In this document: one piece after another, positions 53,134 to 62,434 of the stretch
How positions within the stretch are numbered: position 1 is the stretch's first letter
Layout: every line of letters starts with the position of its first letter
Source: Obesumbacterium proteus
GTDB lineage: Bacteria > Pseudomonadota > Gammaproteobacteria > Enterobacterales > Enterobacteriaceae
DNA length: 64,000 nucleotides
NCBI RefSeq assembly: GCF_001586165.1
Contig: NZ_CP014608.1
Location: 3,720,001 to 3,784,000 of the forward strand
Direction of reading: 5' to 3'
Notes under the pieces: generated by a model
Told to the model about the DNA's origin: nothing
The model's database searches: none
Seen by the model: the letters and a program-made list of their open reading frames with translations, nothing else
Program-made: the position numbers and the translations under genes

Positions 53134-55419
53134 ATGAATCAAAGTCTGCTGGTCACTAAGCGTGACGGAAGCAAAGAACGTATCAATCTTGATAAAATCC
53201 ACCGCGTACTCGATTGGGCTGCTGAAGGCTTGAGTAATGTCTCAGTTTCTCAGGTGGAATTACGTTCTCACATCCAGTTTTATGATGGGATCCGCACCGC
53301 GGATATTCACGAAACCATCATCAGGGCCGCCGCAGACCTGATCTCCCGTGACGCTCCAGACTATCAATATCTGGCTGCGCGTCTGGCTATTTTCCATCTG
53401 CGTAAAAAAGCTTACGGCCAGTTTGAACCGCCTAAATTGTACGACCACGTGGTTAAACTGGTCGAAATGGGCAAATATGACAAACATCTGCTGGAAGACT
53501 ACACCACAGAAGAGTTTGCCCAGATGGACGAGTTTATCGACCATTGGCGCGACATGAATTTCTCTTACGCCGCGGTTAAGCAGCTGGAAGGGAAATATCT
53601 GGTTCAGAACCGCGTATCCGGCGAAATCTACGAGAGCGCCCAGTTCTTGTATATTCTGGTCGCCGCGTGCCTGTTCTCTAATTATCCGCGTGAAACCCGT
53701 CTGAGCTATGTAAAACGCTTTTATGACGCGGTATCAACGTTCAAAATTTCGCTGCCTACGCCAATCATGGCGGGCGTGCGTACCCCTACCCGCCAGTTCA
53801 GCTCCTGTGTGCTGATCGAGTGCGGCGACAGCTTGGACTCTATCAATGCCACGTCCAGCGCTATCGTAAAATATGTCTCCCAGCGTGCCGGTATCGGCAT
53901 CAACGCCGGTCGCATCCGTGCGTTAGGTAGCCCAATTCGCGGCGGTGAAGCTTTCCACACCGGCTGTATTCCGTTCTACAAACACTTCCAGACTGCGGTT
54001 AAATCCTGCTCTCAGGGCGGCGTTCGCGGCGGCGCGGCAACGTTGTTCTACCCGTTGTGGCATTTGGAAGTTGAAAGCCTGCTGGTGTTGAAAAACAACC
54101 GTGGTGTTGAAGGTAACCGTGTTCGCCATATGGACTACGGCGTGCAGTTGAACCGCCTGATGTATCAGCGCTTGATTAAAGGCGGCGACATTACGCTGTT
54201 CAGCCCATCAGACGTTCCGGGCCTGTACGATGCTTTCTTTGCCGATCAGGACGAGTTCGAACGCCTGTACATGCAGTACGAAGCCGACGACAGCATTCGT
54301 AAGCAGAAAGTTAAAGCGGTGGAATTGTTCTCGCTGATGATGCAAGAGCGCGCCTCAACGGGCCGTATCTACATCCAGCACGTTGACCACTGCAACACCC
54401 ATAGCCCGTTTGATCCGGCTATTGCACCGGTGCGCCAGTCCAACCTGTGTCTGGAAATCGCCCTGCCAACCAAACCGCTGAGCGACGTGAACGACGAAAA
54501 CGGTGAAATTGCGCTGTGTACGCTGTCGGCGTTTAACCTTGGCGTTATTAAATCGCTGGACGATTTAGAAGAGCTGGCGGTGTTAGCCGTTCGTGCCCTT
54601 GATGCCCTGTTAGACTATCAGGACTATCCGATTCTGGCGGCTAAGCGCGGTGCGATGGGACGTCGTACTCTGGGAATCGGCGTGATTAACTACGCCTATT
54701 ATCTGGCGAAGAATGGCGTGCGCTACTCCGACGGCAGCGCAAACAATTTGACGCACAAAACCTTTGAAGCCATTCAGTATTACCTGCTGAAAGCGTCTAA
54801 CGAGCTGGCCAAAGAACAAGGCGCGTGCCCGTGGTTCAATGAAACCACCTACGCACAGGGCGTACTGCCAATCGACACCTATAAGAAAGACTTGGATACG
54901 ATTTGCAACGAGCCTCTGCACTACGATTGGGAAACGCTGCGTCGCGAGATTAAAGAGCACGGTCTGCGTAACTCTACGCTGTCTGCGCTGATGCCGTCTG
55001 AAACCTCTTCGCAGATTTCTAACGCAACCAACGGCATTGAGCCACCGCGTGGCCATATCAGTATCAAAGCGTCGAAAGACGGTATCCTGCGCCAAGTGGT
55101 GCCAGAGTATGATCGCTTGAAAAACGCTTATGAGCTGCTGTGGGAAATGCCAAACAACGATGGCTATTTGCAGCTCGTCGGTCTGATGCAGAAATTTATC
55201 GATCAGTCGATTTCCGCTAATACCAACTACGATCCGTCTCGCTTCCCATCAGGGAAGGTTCCGATGAAGCAGCTGTTAAAAGACTTGCTGACGGCGTACA
55301 AATTTGGGGCTAAGACCCTGTATTATCAAAACACCCGTGATGGCGCAGAAGATGTGCAAGACGATTTGCAGGCCGTTGCCGAAGACGACGGTTGCGAAAG
55401 CGGTGCTTGCAAGATTTAA
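53134..55419 (+). CDS. nrdA: Ribonucleoside-diphosphate reductase, alpha subunit NrdA
   Basis: The 761-aa class Ia large subunit has the same length as in E. coli. It starts with an ATP-cone (MNQSLLVTKRDGSKERINLDKIHRVLDWAAEGL). The active-site Cys residues are visible in SSCVLIECGD, SNLCLEIALPT and ALCTLSAFNLG, with the C-terminal redox pair in CESGACKI. It reduces ribonucleotides to deoxyribonucleotides with the radical from NrdB. It is first in an operon with nrdB and yfaE under NrdR and DnaA control. A hairpin lies in the 67-bp gap to nrdB. Confidence 0.97.
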   Translation: MNQSLLVTKRDGSKERINLDKIHRVLDWAAEGLSNVSVSQVELRSHIQFYDGIRTADIHETIIRAAADLISRDAPDYQYLAARLAIFHLRKKAYGQFEPPKLYDHVVKLVEMGKYDKHLLEDYTTEEFAQMDEFIDHWRDMNFSYAAVKQLEGKYLVQNRVSGEIYESAQFLYILVAACLFSNYPRETRLSYVKRFYDAVSTFKISLPTPIMAGVRTPTRQFSSCVLIECGDSLDSINATSSAIVKYVSQRAGIGINAGRIRALGSPIRGGEAFHTGCIPFYKHFQTAVKSCSQGGVRGGAATLFYPLWHLEVESLLVLKNNRGVEGNRVRHMDYGVQLNRLMYQRLIKGGDITLFSPSDVPGLYDAFFADQDEFERLYMQYEADDSIRKQKVKAVELFSLMMQERASTGRIYIQHVDHCNTHSPFDPAIAPVRQSNLCLEIALPTKPLSDVNDENGEIALCTLSAFNLGVIKSLDDLEELAVLAVRALDALLDYQDYPILAAKRGAMGRRTLGIGVINYAYYLAKNGVRYSDGSANNLTHKTFEAIQYYLLKASNELAKEQGACPWFNETTYAQGVLPIDTYKKDLDTICNEPLHYDWETLRREIKEHGLRNSTLSALMPSETSSQISNATNGIEPPRGHISIKASKDGILRQVVPEYDRLKNAYELLWEMPNNDGYLQLVGLMQKFIDQSISANTNYDPSRFPSGKVPMKQLLKDLLTAYKFGAKTLYYQNTRDGAEDVQDDLQAVAEDDGCESGACKI

Positions 55420-55433
55420 CCAAGACCAGCACG

Positions 55434-55459
55434 AAACCGCCGATATCCATCGGCGGTTT
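55434..55459 (+). terminator. Hairpin with short T-run in the nrdA-nrdB gap
   Basis: AAACCGCCGAT (55434-55444) pairs perfectly with ATCGGCGGTTT (55449-55459) around ATCC, then one further T. It could partly terminate transcription or stabilise the nrdA end and so set the A:B ratio. Confidence 0.6.
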
Positions 55460-55486
55460 TATCCTAAACGGTAGGATTATAGTTTT

Positions 55487-56617
55487 ATGGCATATACCAC
55501 ATTCTCTCAAAACAAAAACGATCAGTTACTCGAACCTATGTTCTTCGGTCAGCCGGTTAACGTGGCGCGTTACGACCAGCAAAAGCATGAAATTTTTGAA
55601 AAACTGATCGAAAAACAGCTCTCTTTCTTCTGGCGCCCCGAAGAAGTTGACGTGTCTCGCGACCGTATCGACTATCAAGCGCTGCCGGAACATGAAAAAC
55701 ACATTTTTATCAGTAACCTGAAATATCAAACTCTGTTGGATTCCATTCAAGGACGCAGCCCGAACGTCGCGCTGTTGCCGCTGATCTCTATCCCTGAGCT
55801 CGAAACTTGGGTCGAAACTTGGTCGTTCTCTGAAACTATTCACTCACGTTCTTACACGCATATTATCCGTAATATCGTTAACGATCCGGCGGTGGTGTTT
55901 GACGATATCGTCACCAATGAAGAAATCCTCAAGCGTGCGAAAGACATTTCCGGCTACTACGATGATTTAATTGAGATGACCGGTTACTGGCATCTGCTGG
56001 GCGAAGGCACTCACACCGTCAACGGTAAAACCGTCAACGTGAATCTGCGTACCCTCAAGAAACAGCTCTATCTGTGCCTGATGAGCGTCAACGCGCTGGA
56101 AGCGATTCGCTTCTACGTCAGCTTCGCCTGCTCTTTCGCCTTTGCTGAACGCGAACTGATGGAAGGCAACGCCAAAATCATCAAACTGATTGCCCGCGAT
56201 GAAGCCCTGCACCTAACCGGCACCCAGCATATTCTGAACCTGATGCGTTCAGGTCAGGACGATCCTGAAATGGCCGAAATCGCCGTAGAGTGCGAACAGC
56301 AATGCTATGACCTGTTTGTGCTCGCTGCACAGCAGGAAAAAGAGTGGGCAGAATATCTGTTCCGCGATGGCTCCATGATTGGCTTGAACAAAGATATCCT
56401 GTGCCAGTACGTTGAATACATCACCAATATCCGCATGCAGGCCGTTGGCTTGGGGCTGCCGTTCCAAACGAGCTCTAACCCAATTCCGTGGATCAATGCT
56501 TGGCTGGTGTCTGATAACGTTCAAGTGGCACCGCAGGAAGTGGAAGTGAGCTCTTATCTGGTTGGTCAGATTGACTCCGAAGTCAACGCTGATGACCTGA
56601 GCGACTTCGAGCTGTAA
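55487..56617 (+). CDS. nrdB: Ribonucleoside-diphosphate reductase, beta subunit NrdB
   Basis: The 376-aa radical subunit has the iron ligands and tyrosyl radical in WSFSETIHSRSYTHI (Glu115, His118 and Tyr122 when Met is not counted). The second ligand set is in ARDEALHLTGTQHIL. The flexible C-terminus ends VNADDLSDFEL, the peptide that docks into NrdA. It holds the di-iron tyrosyl radical needed by NrdA. It is followed 4 nt later by yfaE, whose product maintains that cofactor. Confidence 0.97.
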   Translation: MAYTTFSQNKNDQLLEPMFFGQPVNVARYDQQKHEIFEKLIEKQLSFFWRPEEVDVSRDRIDYQALPEHEKHIFISNLKYQTLLDSIQGRSPNVALLPLISIPELETWVETWSFSETIHSRSYTHIIRNIVNDPAVVFDDIVTNEEILKRAKDISGYYDDLIEMTGYWHLLGEGTHTVNGKTVNVNLRTLKKQLYLCLMSVNALEAIRFYVSFACSFAFAERELMEGNAKIIKLIARDEALHLTGTQHILNLMRSGQDDPEMAEIAVECEQQCYDLFVLAAQQEKEWAEYLFRDGSMIGLNKDILCQYVEYITNIRMQAVGLGLPFQTSSNPIPWINAWLVSDNVQVAPQEVEVSSYLVGQIDSEVNADDLSDFEL

Positions 56618-56621
56618 TCCC

Positions 56622-56963
56622 TTGAGCTTTTCACCCTACCAAGACTCGACGCTGGCGGCAGACGATGCCGCTAGCATCGAGACTGAAAATGCCAGCGCTG
56701 AGCCGCTTACGCCCACTATCACACTCGCGCTTTCTGGCGCTAAGCTTGCATTCACGCACGGCAAAGCCTCGCTGCTTGAAGCCCTTGAGCATCATAATGT
56801 TCAGGTCGAGTACCAATGCCGTTCAGGCTATTGCGGTTCTTGTCGTTGCAAAATGACCAAGGGGCGCGTGGTGTATCGCCAACAGCCACTGGCTTTCATC
56901 AACGAAGGTGAAATTTTGCCTTGTTGCTGCCATCCAGACGGAGACATCGAGGTGGAGCTTTAA
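56622..56963 (+). CDS. yfaE: 2Fe-2S ferredoxin YfaE, non-ATG start
   Basis: The ferredoxin part (about residues 30-113) follows E. coli YfaE (84 aa): VEYQCRSGYCGSCRCKM carries three Cys ligands and EILPCCCHPDGDIEVEL the fourth. It supplies electrons to regenerate the NrdB di-iron cofactor. The frame has no ATG; the first possible start is TTG 56622, four bases after the nrdB stop, giving an acidic 30-residue N-terminal extension not seen in E. coli. Without a visible ribosome-binding site, translation is probably coupled to nrdB. A weak stem (56951-56957 with 56968-56974) overlaps the stop. Confidence 0.85.
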   Translation: MSFSPYQDSTLAADDAASIETENASAEPLTPTITLALSGAKLAFTHGKASLLEALEHHNVQVEYQCRSGYCGSCRCKMTKGRVVYRQQPLAFINEGEILPCCCHPDGDIEVEL

Positions 56964-57300
56964 TCGCCTCCACCGCGATTTCTTATCTGCAACGCCTTCT
57001 CTATCACACTGATAATTCTCGCAAGAACCTGTCTTTGCTCCCACATTTCTGCATGTTTATTTCAAACCGCACACAATCAATTGTATGATGTAGCCAGCTT
57101 TTTATGTGATAAGGACTCGGCTTGGCTCAGACGTGTGCTGGCAGCCGATTTATAAATAATCAGCGACTGATCATAGATTATTTGGTTCTAGCAAACTCCT
57201 TTTGGGACTTTGCATGCTTAGCTGCGCTTTTTTAGTGTGGTGTCAGCTAGTTATATTGCCAAGTAGTACGAATCGAGTCTTATCACGGAGCTGTTCAACG
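56964..57300. other. Intergenic region upstream of the peptide ABC operon
   Basis: The 337 bases between yfaE and the binding-protein gene hold no recognisable gene. An in-frame extension of the binding-protein frame back to 57202 lacks signal-peptide logic and is not counted. A promoter for the ABC operon must lie here; I cannot choose a convincing -35/-10 pair. Confidence 0.45.
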
Positions 57301-58899
57301 ATGCAAAACACAATAACAATGAAAGCCAAACTATTACCTGTGCTGATTTTGGCCTCACTTTCCGCCGGAACGTTAAGCGCCAGCGCATGGGCGGCGACGC
57401 CACCGAAAACGCTGGTCGTAGTACAAACGCTGGATGATATCGCCAGCCTCGACCCTGCGGAGAGCAACGAGCTTTCCAGTATTCAAACGGTGCCGAGCCT
57501 TTACCAACGCCTGATCCAAGCCAACCGCGATAATCCAGCCAAGATTGATGCCGTGTTAGCCGAGAGCTGGCAAGGCGACGCTGCCAATAAAACACTCACC
57601 GTTAAGCTGCGCCCCGATGCCAAATTCTCTTCCGGCAACCCTGTGCGCCCCGAAGACGTCATCTTTTCCTATACCCGCGCCGTAACCCTTAATAAATCGC
57701 CAGCGTTTATTTTGAACGTATTAGGCTGGGAAGCGGATAACGTCGCCAGTCATCTGAAGAAAATTGACGACCATACGCTACAGCTCACGTGGACCGCGAA
57801 TGTGAGCCCCGACGTGGCGCTGAACATCCTCTCGACGCCGATTGCCTCTATCGTTGACGAAAAAACCGTCACGCCTAATATCAAAAAAGACGACTTTGGT
57901 AATGAGTGGCTCAAAATGCATTCAGCGGGAAGCGGGCCGTTCAAAATGCGCGTATATCAGCCGCATCAGGCCATCGTTTTGGATGCCAATCCGCTATCAA
58001 ACGACGCGCCTAAAATCGCCAATATCATCATTAAGAACGTGCCCGATCCGGCGTCTCGTCGTTTGCTGATCCAACAGGGGGACGCCGATATTGCCCGTGG
58101 GCTTGGTGCAGACCAAACCTCGGCGTTGCAGAATCAAGCCGGTATTAACGTGATGAGCATTCCTTCAGCCGAGCAAAACTATTTGGCGTTCAACACCGGC
58201 AATACCGCGAATCCATTACTGGCAAACCCTGCGCTGTGGGAAGCGGCGCGCTATCTGGTCGATTACAAAGGCATCACGCAGGACTTACTCAAGGGCCAAT
58301 ATTTTGTGCATCAGAGTTTCCTGCCGGTCGGTTTTAACGGCGCGCTGGAGAATAATCCGTTTAGCTTCGATCCTGCTAAAGCGAAAGCCATTCTCGAGAA
58401 AGCTGGGATCAAAAATTCCACCTTCACGCTGGATGTTGAAAACAAAGCGCCGTTTATCACCGTGGCTCAGTCAATCCAAGCCAGCTTCGCGCAAGGCGGC
58501 GTGAAAGTGGAGCTGCTGCCAGCGGCAGGAAGTCAGGTTTATGCACGCGTGCGTGCGCGTCAGCATCAGGCCGCGATCCGCATGTGGCTGCCGGACTATT
58601 TCGATGCGCATTCCAACGCCAGCGCTTTTGCCTACAACGATAACAAAGGCAGCACCGTCGCGTGGCTAAACGGCTGGAAAATCCCTGAACTAAGCCAGCA
58701 AACGCTCGCCGCCGTTGCCGAGGCCGACAGCGCCAAACGTTTGGATATGTATACCAAAATGCAGCAAGAGCTACAGCGTAGCTCGCCGTATGTGTTTATC
58801 GATCAGGCTAAAACTCAGGTTGTGCTCCGCGACAACGTGAAAGGCTATCAGCAAGGGCTGAACGCCGATATGGTTTATTACGATCGCGTAACCAAGTAA
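57301..58899 (+). CDS. Peptide-type ABC transporter substrate-binding protein
   Basis: The 532-aa protein has a signal peptide (MKAKLLPVLILASLSAGTLS... ending ASAWAA) and the SBP_bac_5 fold of DppA/OppA: LVVVQTLDDIASLDPAES at the mature start, RPDAKFSSGNPVRPEDVIFSYTRA, and GSGPFKMRVYQPHQAIVLDANP. It should bind a peptide or similar small molecule in the periplasm. The substrate cannot be named. ATG 57301 is used; GGAG lies rather far (13 nt) upstream, and an in-frame ATG at 57319 remains possible. It is the first of five co-directional genes: binding protein, two permeases, two ATPases. Confidence 0.9.
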   Translation: MQNTITMKAKLLPVLILASLSAGTLSASAWAATPPKTLVVVQTLDDIASLDPAESNELSSIQTVPSLYQRLIQANRDNPAKIDAVLAESWQGDAANKTLTVKLRPDAKFSSGNPVRPEDVIFSYTRAVTLNKSPAFILNVLGWEADNVASHLKKIDDHTLQLTWTANVSPDVALNILSTPIASIVDEKTVTPNIKKDDFGNEWLKMHSAGSGPFKMRVYQPHQAIVLDANPLSNDAPKIANIIIKNVPDPASRRLLIQQGDADIARGLGADQTSALQNQAGINVMSIPSAEQNYLAFNTGNTANPLLANPALWEAARYLVDYKGITQDLLKGQYFVHQSFLPVGFNGALENNPFSFDPAKAKAILEKAGIKNSTFTLDVENKAPFITVAQSIQASFAQGGVKVELLPAAGSQVYARVRARQHQAAIRMWLPDYFDAHSNASAFAYNDNKGSTVAWLNGWKIPELSQQTLAAVAEADSAKRLDMYTKMQQELQRSSPYVFIDQAKTQVVLRDNVKGYQQGLNADMVYYDRVTK

Positions 58900-58935
58900 T
58901 TCATCCGCTTTTTATCTACAGAAAGCGGAGAAACT

Positions 58936-59979
58936 ATGGCTGCTGACTTCACGCCGGAAAATAATTTCCGGCGTCATTTACAGACCCTGTTGCAGGGTCT
59001 GCTTACGCTCGCATTAACGCTCTTCGGGCTGCTGCTGATTACGTTTTTGCTTTCCGCGCTCTCTCCCGTCGATCGCGTATTACAAATCGTGGGCGATCAT
59101 GCCAGCGTCTCCACCTACAATCAGGTTCGTCACCAGTTAGGGCTAGATCAGTCGCTGCCGGTGCAGTTCTGGCACTATCTGATTCAGCTTGGGCACGGCG
59201 ATCTGGGTACCGCCAGCGCAACCGGCCAACCGGTGCTACAGGATTTACTCACCGTATTTCCTGCCACGCTAGAGTTAGCGACGCTGGCGCTCATTATCGG
59301 AGCCACCCTCGGCGTTCTGCTGGGCGTGCTGTGCGCGCGCTATGCAGGAACGGCGTGGGATCCGACCATCCGCACGCTCACCCTGCTCGGCAATTCGGTG
59401 CCTATCTTCTGGCTTGGCCTACTGATGCTGTTGTTGTTCTATGCGCGTTTGCAGTGGAGCGCAGGGCCGGGAAGGCTGGACGATATTTATCAATACAGCG
59501 TTGAGGCCAAAACTGGTTTTGTGCTCATCGATACCCTGCTTTCCGGCGACAGCGGCGCGTTTCTCAACGCCATAAATCACCTGACGCTACCGGTTTTACT
59601 GTTGGCCTATTTTTCGATGGCCAGCATCACTCGGCTAACCCGTTCGGCGTGTCTGGGCGAAATGAATAAAGAGTACGTCACGCTGGCTCGTGCCAAAGGA
59701 GCAAGCGAAACCACCATTCTGATACGCCACGTATTGCCCAATATTCGCGGGACGTTATTCACCGTGATTGCGCTGGCCTATACCGGCATGCTGGAAGGCG
59801 CGGTTCTGACTGAAACCGTATTTTCCTGGCCGGGCATTGGGCGTTATCTCACAACCGCCCTCTTTGCCGGTGACACCACAGCGGTGATGGGCGGCACGTT
59901 AGTGATTGGCGTGTGCTTCGTGTTGATTAATAACCTGACGGATCTGTTGGTACGTCTCACCGATCCGAGGGTGCACTAA
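58936..59979 (+). CDS. Peptide-type ABC permease, DppB-like
   Basis: The 347-aa permease has six helices and the inner-membrane binding-protein-dependent motif (SACLGEMNKEYVTLARAKGASETTILIRHVLPNIR), which docks on the ATPase. VFSWPGIGRYLTTALFAGD near the end is typical of DppB/OppB. The N-terminal half contains LLLITFLLSALSPVDRV and QFWHYLIQLGHGDLGTASATGQPV. GGAGAAACT stands ahead of the ATG. It overlaps the next gene by one base (TAATG), so the two are coupled. Confidence 0.92.
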   Translation: MAADFTPENNFRRHLQTLLQGLLTLALTLFGLLLITFLLSALSPVDRVLQIVGDHASVSTYNQVRHQLGLDQSLPVQFWHYLIQLGHGDLGTASATGQPVLQDLLTVFPATLELATLALIIGATLGVLLGVLCARYAGTAWDPTIRTLTLLGNSVPIFWLGLLMLLLFYARLQWSAGPGRLDDIYQYSVEAKTGFVLIDTLLSGDSGAFLNAINHLTLPVLLLAYFSMASITRLTRSACLGEMNKEYVTLARAKGASETTILIRHVLPNIRGTLFTVIALAYTGMLEGAVLTETVFSWPGIGRYLTTALFAGDTTAVMGGTLVIGVCFVLINNLTDLLVRLTDPRVH

Positions 59980-60803
59980 TGAATCTATTACGCAAAATTC
60001 TGCGTTCACCGGCAGCCTGCTGTGGATTGATGATTATCCTGCTGCTGATAATCTGCGCCATTTTTGCACCGTGGTTAGCGGGGCAAGATCCCAATTGGCA
60101 AAATGCAGCGGCGCGTTTGCTGCCGCCCGAACCGGGACATTGGCTCGGCACCGATGCCTATGGGCGAGACATGTTGGCGCGGCTGCTGTATGGCACCCGC
60201 CCGATGTTAGGTATGGTGCTGCTGGTGACTGCGATCACCCTTCCGCTCAGCCTGCTGATCGGCATTTTATCGGGCTATTACGGCGGTTGGACTGAGCGCG
60301 TACTGATGCGATTTACCGATGTTGTGATGTCGATGCCGCGCTTAATTCTAGCCTTTGCCTTTGTCGCTATGCTTGGCCCTGGGCTTATCAATGGCGCACT
60401 GGCGCTGGCGCTCACCACGTGGCCCGCCTATGCCCGTCAGGCTCGAACTGAAATTCAAAAACTCAGGAACAGCGATTATCTCAGCGCCGCAGAAATGCTG
60501 GGCATTCACGGTTTCAGGCTGATGTGGGGACATATTTTGCCCCTCTGCTTGCCTTCCGCCATCGTCCGTTTGGCGCTGGATTTGGCGGGTATTATTCTTG
60601 CGGCCGCTGGCTTGGGCTTCTTAGGATTAGGCGCTCGCCCGCCAATGGCCGAATGGGGCGCGATGATCGCCGACGGCATGCAGGTGATCTTTGATCAGTG
60701 GTGGATTGCCGCCATTCCCGGCGCGGCCATTCTACTCAGCAGCTTGGCGTTCAATCAGCTGGGCGACGGCCTGCGTGATATTTTGGAGTCCGATCATGAC
60801 TGA
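59979..60803 (+). CDS. Peptide-type ABC permease, DppC-like
   Basis: The 274-aa permease has the DppC/OppC layout: a first helix (CGLMIILLLIICAIFAPWLAG), the motif GTDAYGRDMLARLLYGTRPML, and the ATPase-docking EIQKLRNSDYLSAAEMLGIHGFRLMWGHILP. GLGFLGLGARPPMAEWGAMIADG near the end is diagnostic. It starts within the stop of the upstream permease and overlaps the ATPase gene by 8 bp, so translation of the operon is tightly coupled. Confidence 0.93.
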   Translation: MNLLRKILRSPAACCGLMIILLLIICAIFAPWLAGQDPNWQNAAARLLPPEPGHWLGTDAYGRDMLARLLYGTRPMLGMVLLVTAITLPLSLLIGILSGYYGGWTERVLMRFTDVVMSMPRLILAFAFVAMLGPGLINGALALALTTWPAYARQARTEIQKLRNSDYLSAAEMLGIHGFRLMWGHILPLCLPSAIVRLALDLAGIILAAAGLGFLGLGARPPMAEWGAMIADGMQVIFDQWWIAAIPGAAILLSSLAFNQLGDGLRDILESDHD

Positions 60804-61647
60804 TATTTCACCGAACCATTCGCTAATTGAAGCCGTGGATTTATCGGTTCATTTTGGTCAGGCGTGCGTCGTCAACCAGCTAAATTTTTCCTTAGGCCAT
60901 GAACGTTTAGCCTTGGTGGGAGAATCCGGCTCCGGCAAATCAATGACCGCTCGCGCACTGATGGGGCTAATTCGTCAGCCGGGCAAAGTCAGCGCCACCA
61001 CGCTACGTTTTGAACAGCAAAATTTACTGGCGCTGAAACCCAAACAATGGTCTGCGCTACGCGGCAATAGCATCGCCATGGTGCTGCAAGATCCGCGCTA
61101 CGCGCTCAATCCGGTGCATACGATTTACCACCAAATTGAAGAGGCCCTCACGCTGCACCAGCGCTTGCCACGCCGTCAACGTCATGAGCGGGTGTTGCAC
61201 ACCGCTGAATCGGTCGGGCTTCCCGCTCATAGCCTAAAACGCTATCCGGGCGAGCTTTCTGGCGGGCTGGGGCAGCGCGCCATGATTGCCATCGCGCTGA
61301 TCAACAATCCAAAAGTGCTGATCGCGGATGAACCCACCTCTGCGCTGGATGCTCGCCTGCGCCATCAAATTCTTTCTCTTTTGGTGGAACAGTGCGAACA
61401 ACGCCAGATGGGGCTACTGCTGATTAGCCACGATCTGCCGTTGGTGGCCGAACACTGCGATCGCGTGATGGTGATGTATCAAGGGCAGTGCGTAGATGAA
61501 CTGCGGGCGGCTGAGCTGCCACAGGCCACGCATCCTTACACCCGAACGCTCTGGACCTGCCGACCGAATGCCCAAACCTACGGTTCCCTGCTGCCGGTTC
61601 TGGATCGCTCACGTGCTTTTGGAGGAGAACCTCGTGCCGCTGATTAA
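60796..61647 (+). CDS. Peptide-type ABC ATP-binding protein, DppD-like
   Basis: The 283-aa ATPase has GESGSGKSM (Walker A), ELSGGLGQRAMI (signature; GLGQR where most members have GxxQR), VLIADEPTSALD (Walker B) and ISHDLPLVAEHCD. I chose the ATG at 60796, with GGAG 8 nt upstream; a longer frame beginning at 60691 would overlap the permease gene. The C-terminal part ends at residues THPYTRTLWTCRPNAQ, typical of the oligopeptide ABC tail that precedes the iron-sulfur region in some members. It overlaps the next gene by 14 bp. Confidence 0.93.
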   Translation: MTDISPNHSLIEAVDLSVHFGQACVVNQLNFSLGHERLALVGESGSGKSMTARALMGLIRQPGKVSATTLRFEQQNLLALKPKQWSALRGNSIAMVLQDPRYALNPVHTIYHQIEEALTLHQRLPRRQRHERVLHTAESVGLPAHSLKRYPGELSGGLGQRAMIAIALINNPKVLIADEPTSALDARLRHQILSLLVEQCEQRQMGLLLISHDLPLVAEHCDRVMVMYQGQCVDELRAAELPQATHPYTRTLWTCRPNAQTYGSLLPVLDRSRAFGGEPRAAD

Positions 61648-62350
61648 TATCCAAGATTTACACGTCAGTTTTTCTGACGGACGACAGCGCAAACACGTGG
61701 TGCAGTCGGCGCATTTTCAGGTCAATGAGGGCGAAACCTTTAGCCTGATCGGCGCATCCGGCTGTGGGAAATCGACTATTTTGCGCGTCATCGCCGGTTT
61801 GCAGCGTGAATGGCAGGGACAGATTGATTTATTAGGCTCCCCTCTGCGCCCGCAAAAACGGCTCAGCGGGGAACTCCGCCGCAATGTGCAGATGGTGTTT
61901 CAAGATCCCTATGCCTCGCTGCATCCTCAGCATCGACTGTATCGTTCTTTGGCAGAACCGTTGCAGATTCATCGCGAACCTAACGTAGAACAGCGGGTGG
62001 CTGAAGCACTACAACAAGTGGGACTTCCCGCCGATGCAGCACAGCGTTTTCCTCACCAAATTTCGGGAGGGCAACGCCAACGCGTCGCCATTGCCCGCGC
62101 CCTGCTGCTGCGGCCTAAAATCTTACTGCTCGATGAGCCTACCTCTGCGCTCGATATGTCGGTTCAGGCAGAAATCCTTAACCTGCTTAACGAGCTAAAG
62201 CAGCGGCACGCCATGACCTATCTACTCGTCAGCCACGACGCCGACGTGATTGCCCATATGTCTCAACGTGCGGCCTTGATGGAGGATGGGAAAATTATCC
62301 GGGAGTTTGATCGTGCAGCGTTAGCGCGCGGTGAACATCGCTTCGATTGA
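61634..62350 (+). CDS. Peptide-type ABC ATP-binding protein, DppF-like, GTG start
   Basis: The 238-aa ATPase starts at GTG 61634, with GGAGGAG 8 nt upstream. It contains GASGCGKST (Walker A), QMVFQDPYASLHPQHR (Q-loop region), QISGGQRQRVAIARA (signature), LLLDEPTSALDMSVQAEIL (Walker B) and VSHDADVIAHMS. It is shorter than DppF (about 330 aa), ending soon after the ABC core without the usual C-terminal tail. It is the last gene of the five-gene importer. A strong terminator follows. Confidence 0.92.
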   Translation: MPLINIQDLHVSFSDGRQRKHVVQSAHFQVNEGETFSLIGASGCGKSTILRVIAGLQREWQGQIDLLGSPLRPQKRLSGELRRNVQMVFQDPYASLHPQHRLYRSLAEPLQIHREPNVEQRVAEALQQVGLPADAAQRFPHQISGGQRQRVAIARALLLRPKILLLDEPTSALDMSVQAEILNLLNELKQRHAMTYLLVSHDADVIAHMSQRAALMEDGKIIREFDRAALARGEHRFD

Positions 62351-62364
62351 GATCGATGGATATG

Positions 62365-62402
62365 AAAAAGCCCCTGAGCAGATAGAGGCTCAGGGGCTTT
62401 TT
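62365..62402. terminator. Bidirectional intrinsic terminator
   Basis: AGCCCCTGAG (62369-62378) pairs with CTCAGGGGCT (62389-62398). Runs of A before and T after make it work on both strands, between the ABC operon and ybhL. Confidence 0.94.
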
Positions 62403-62434
62403 AGAACTGAATAATCAGTCGGGCAAATCAGCAA

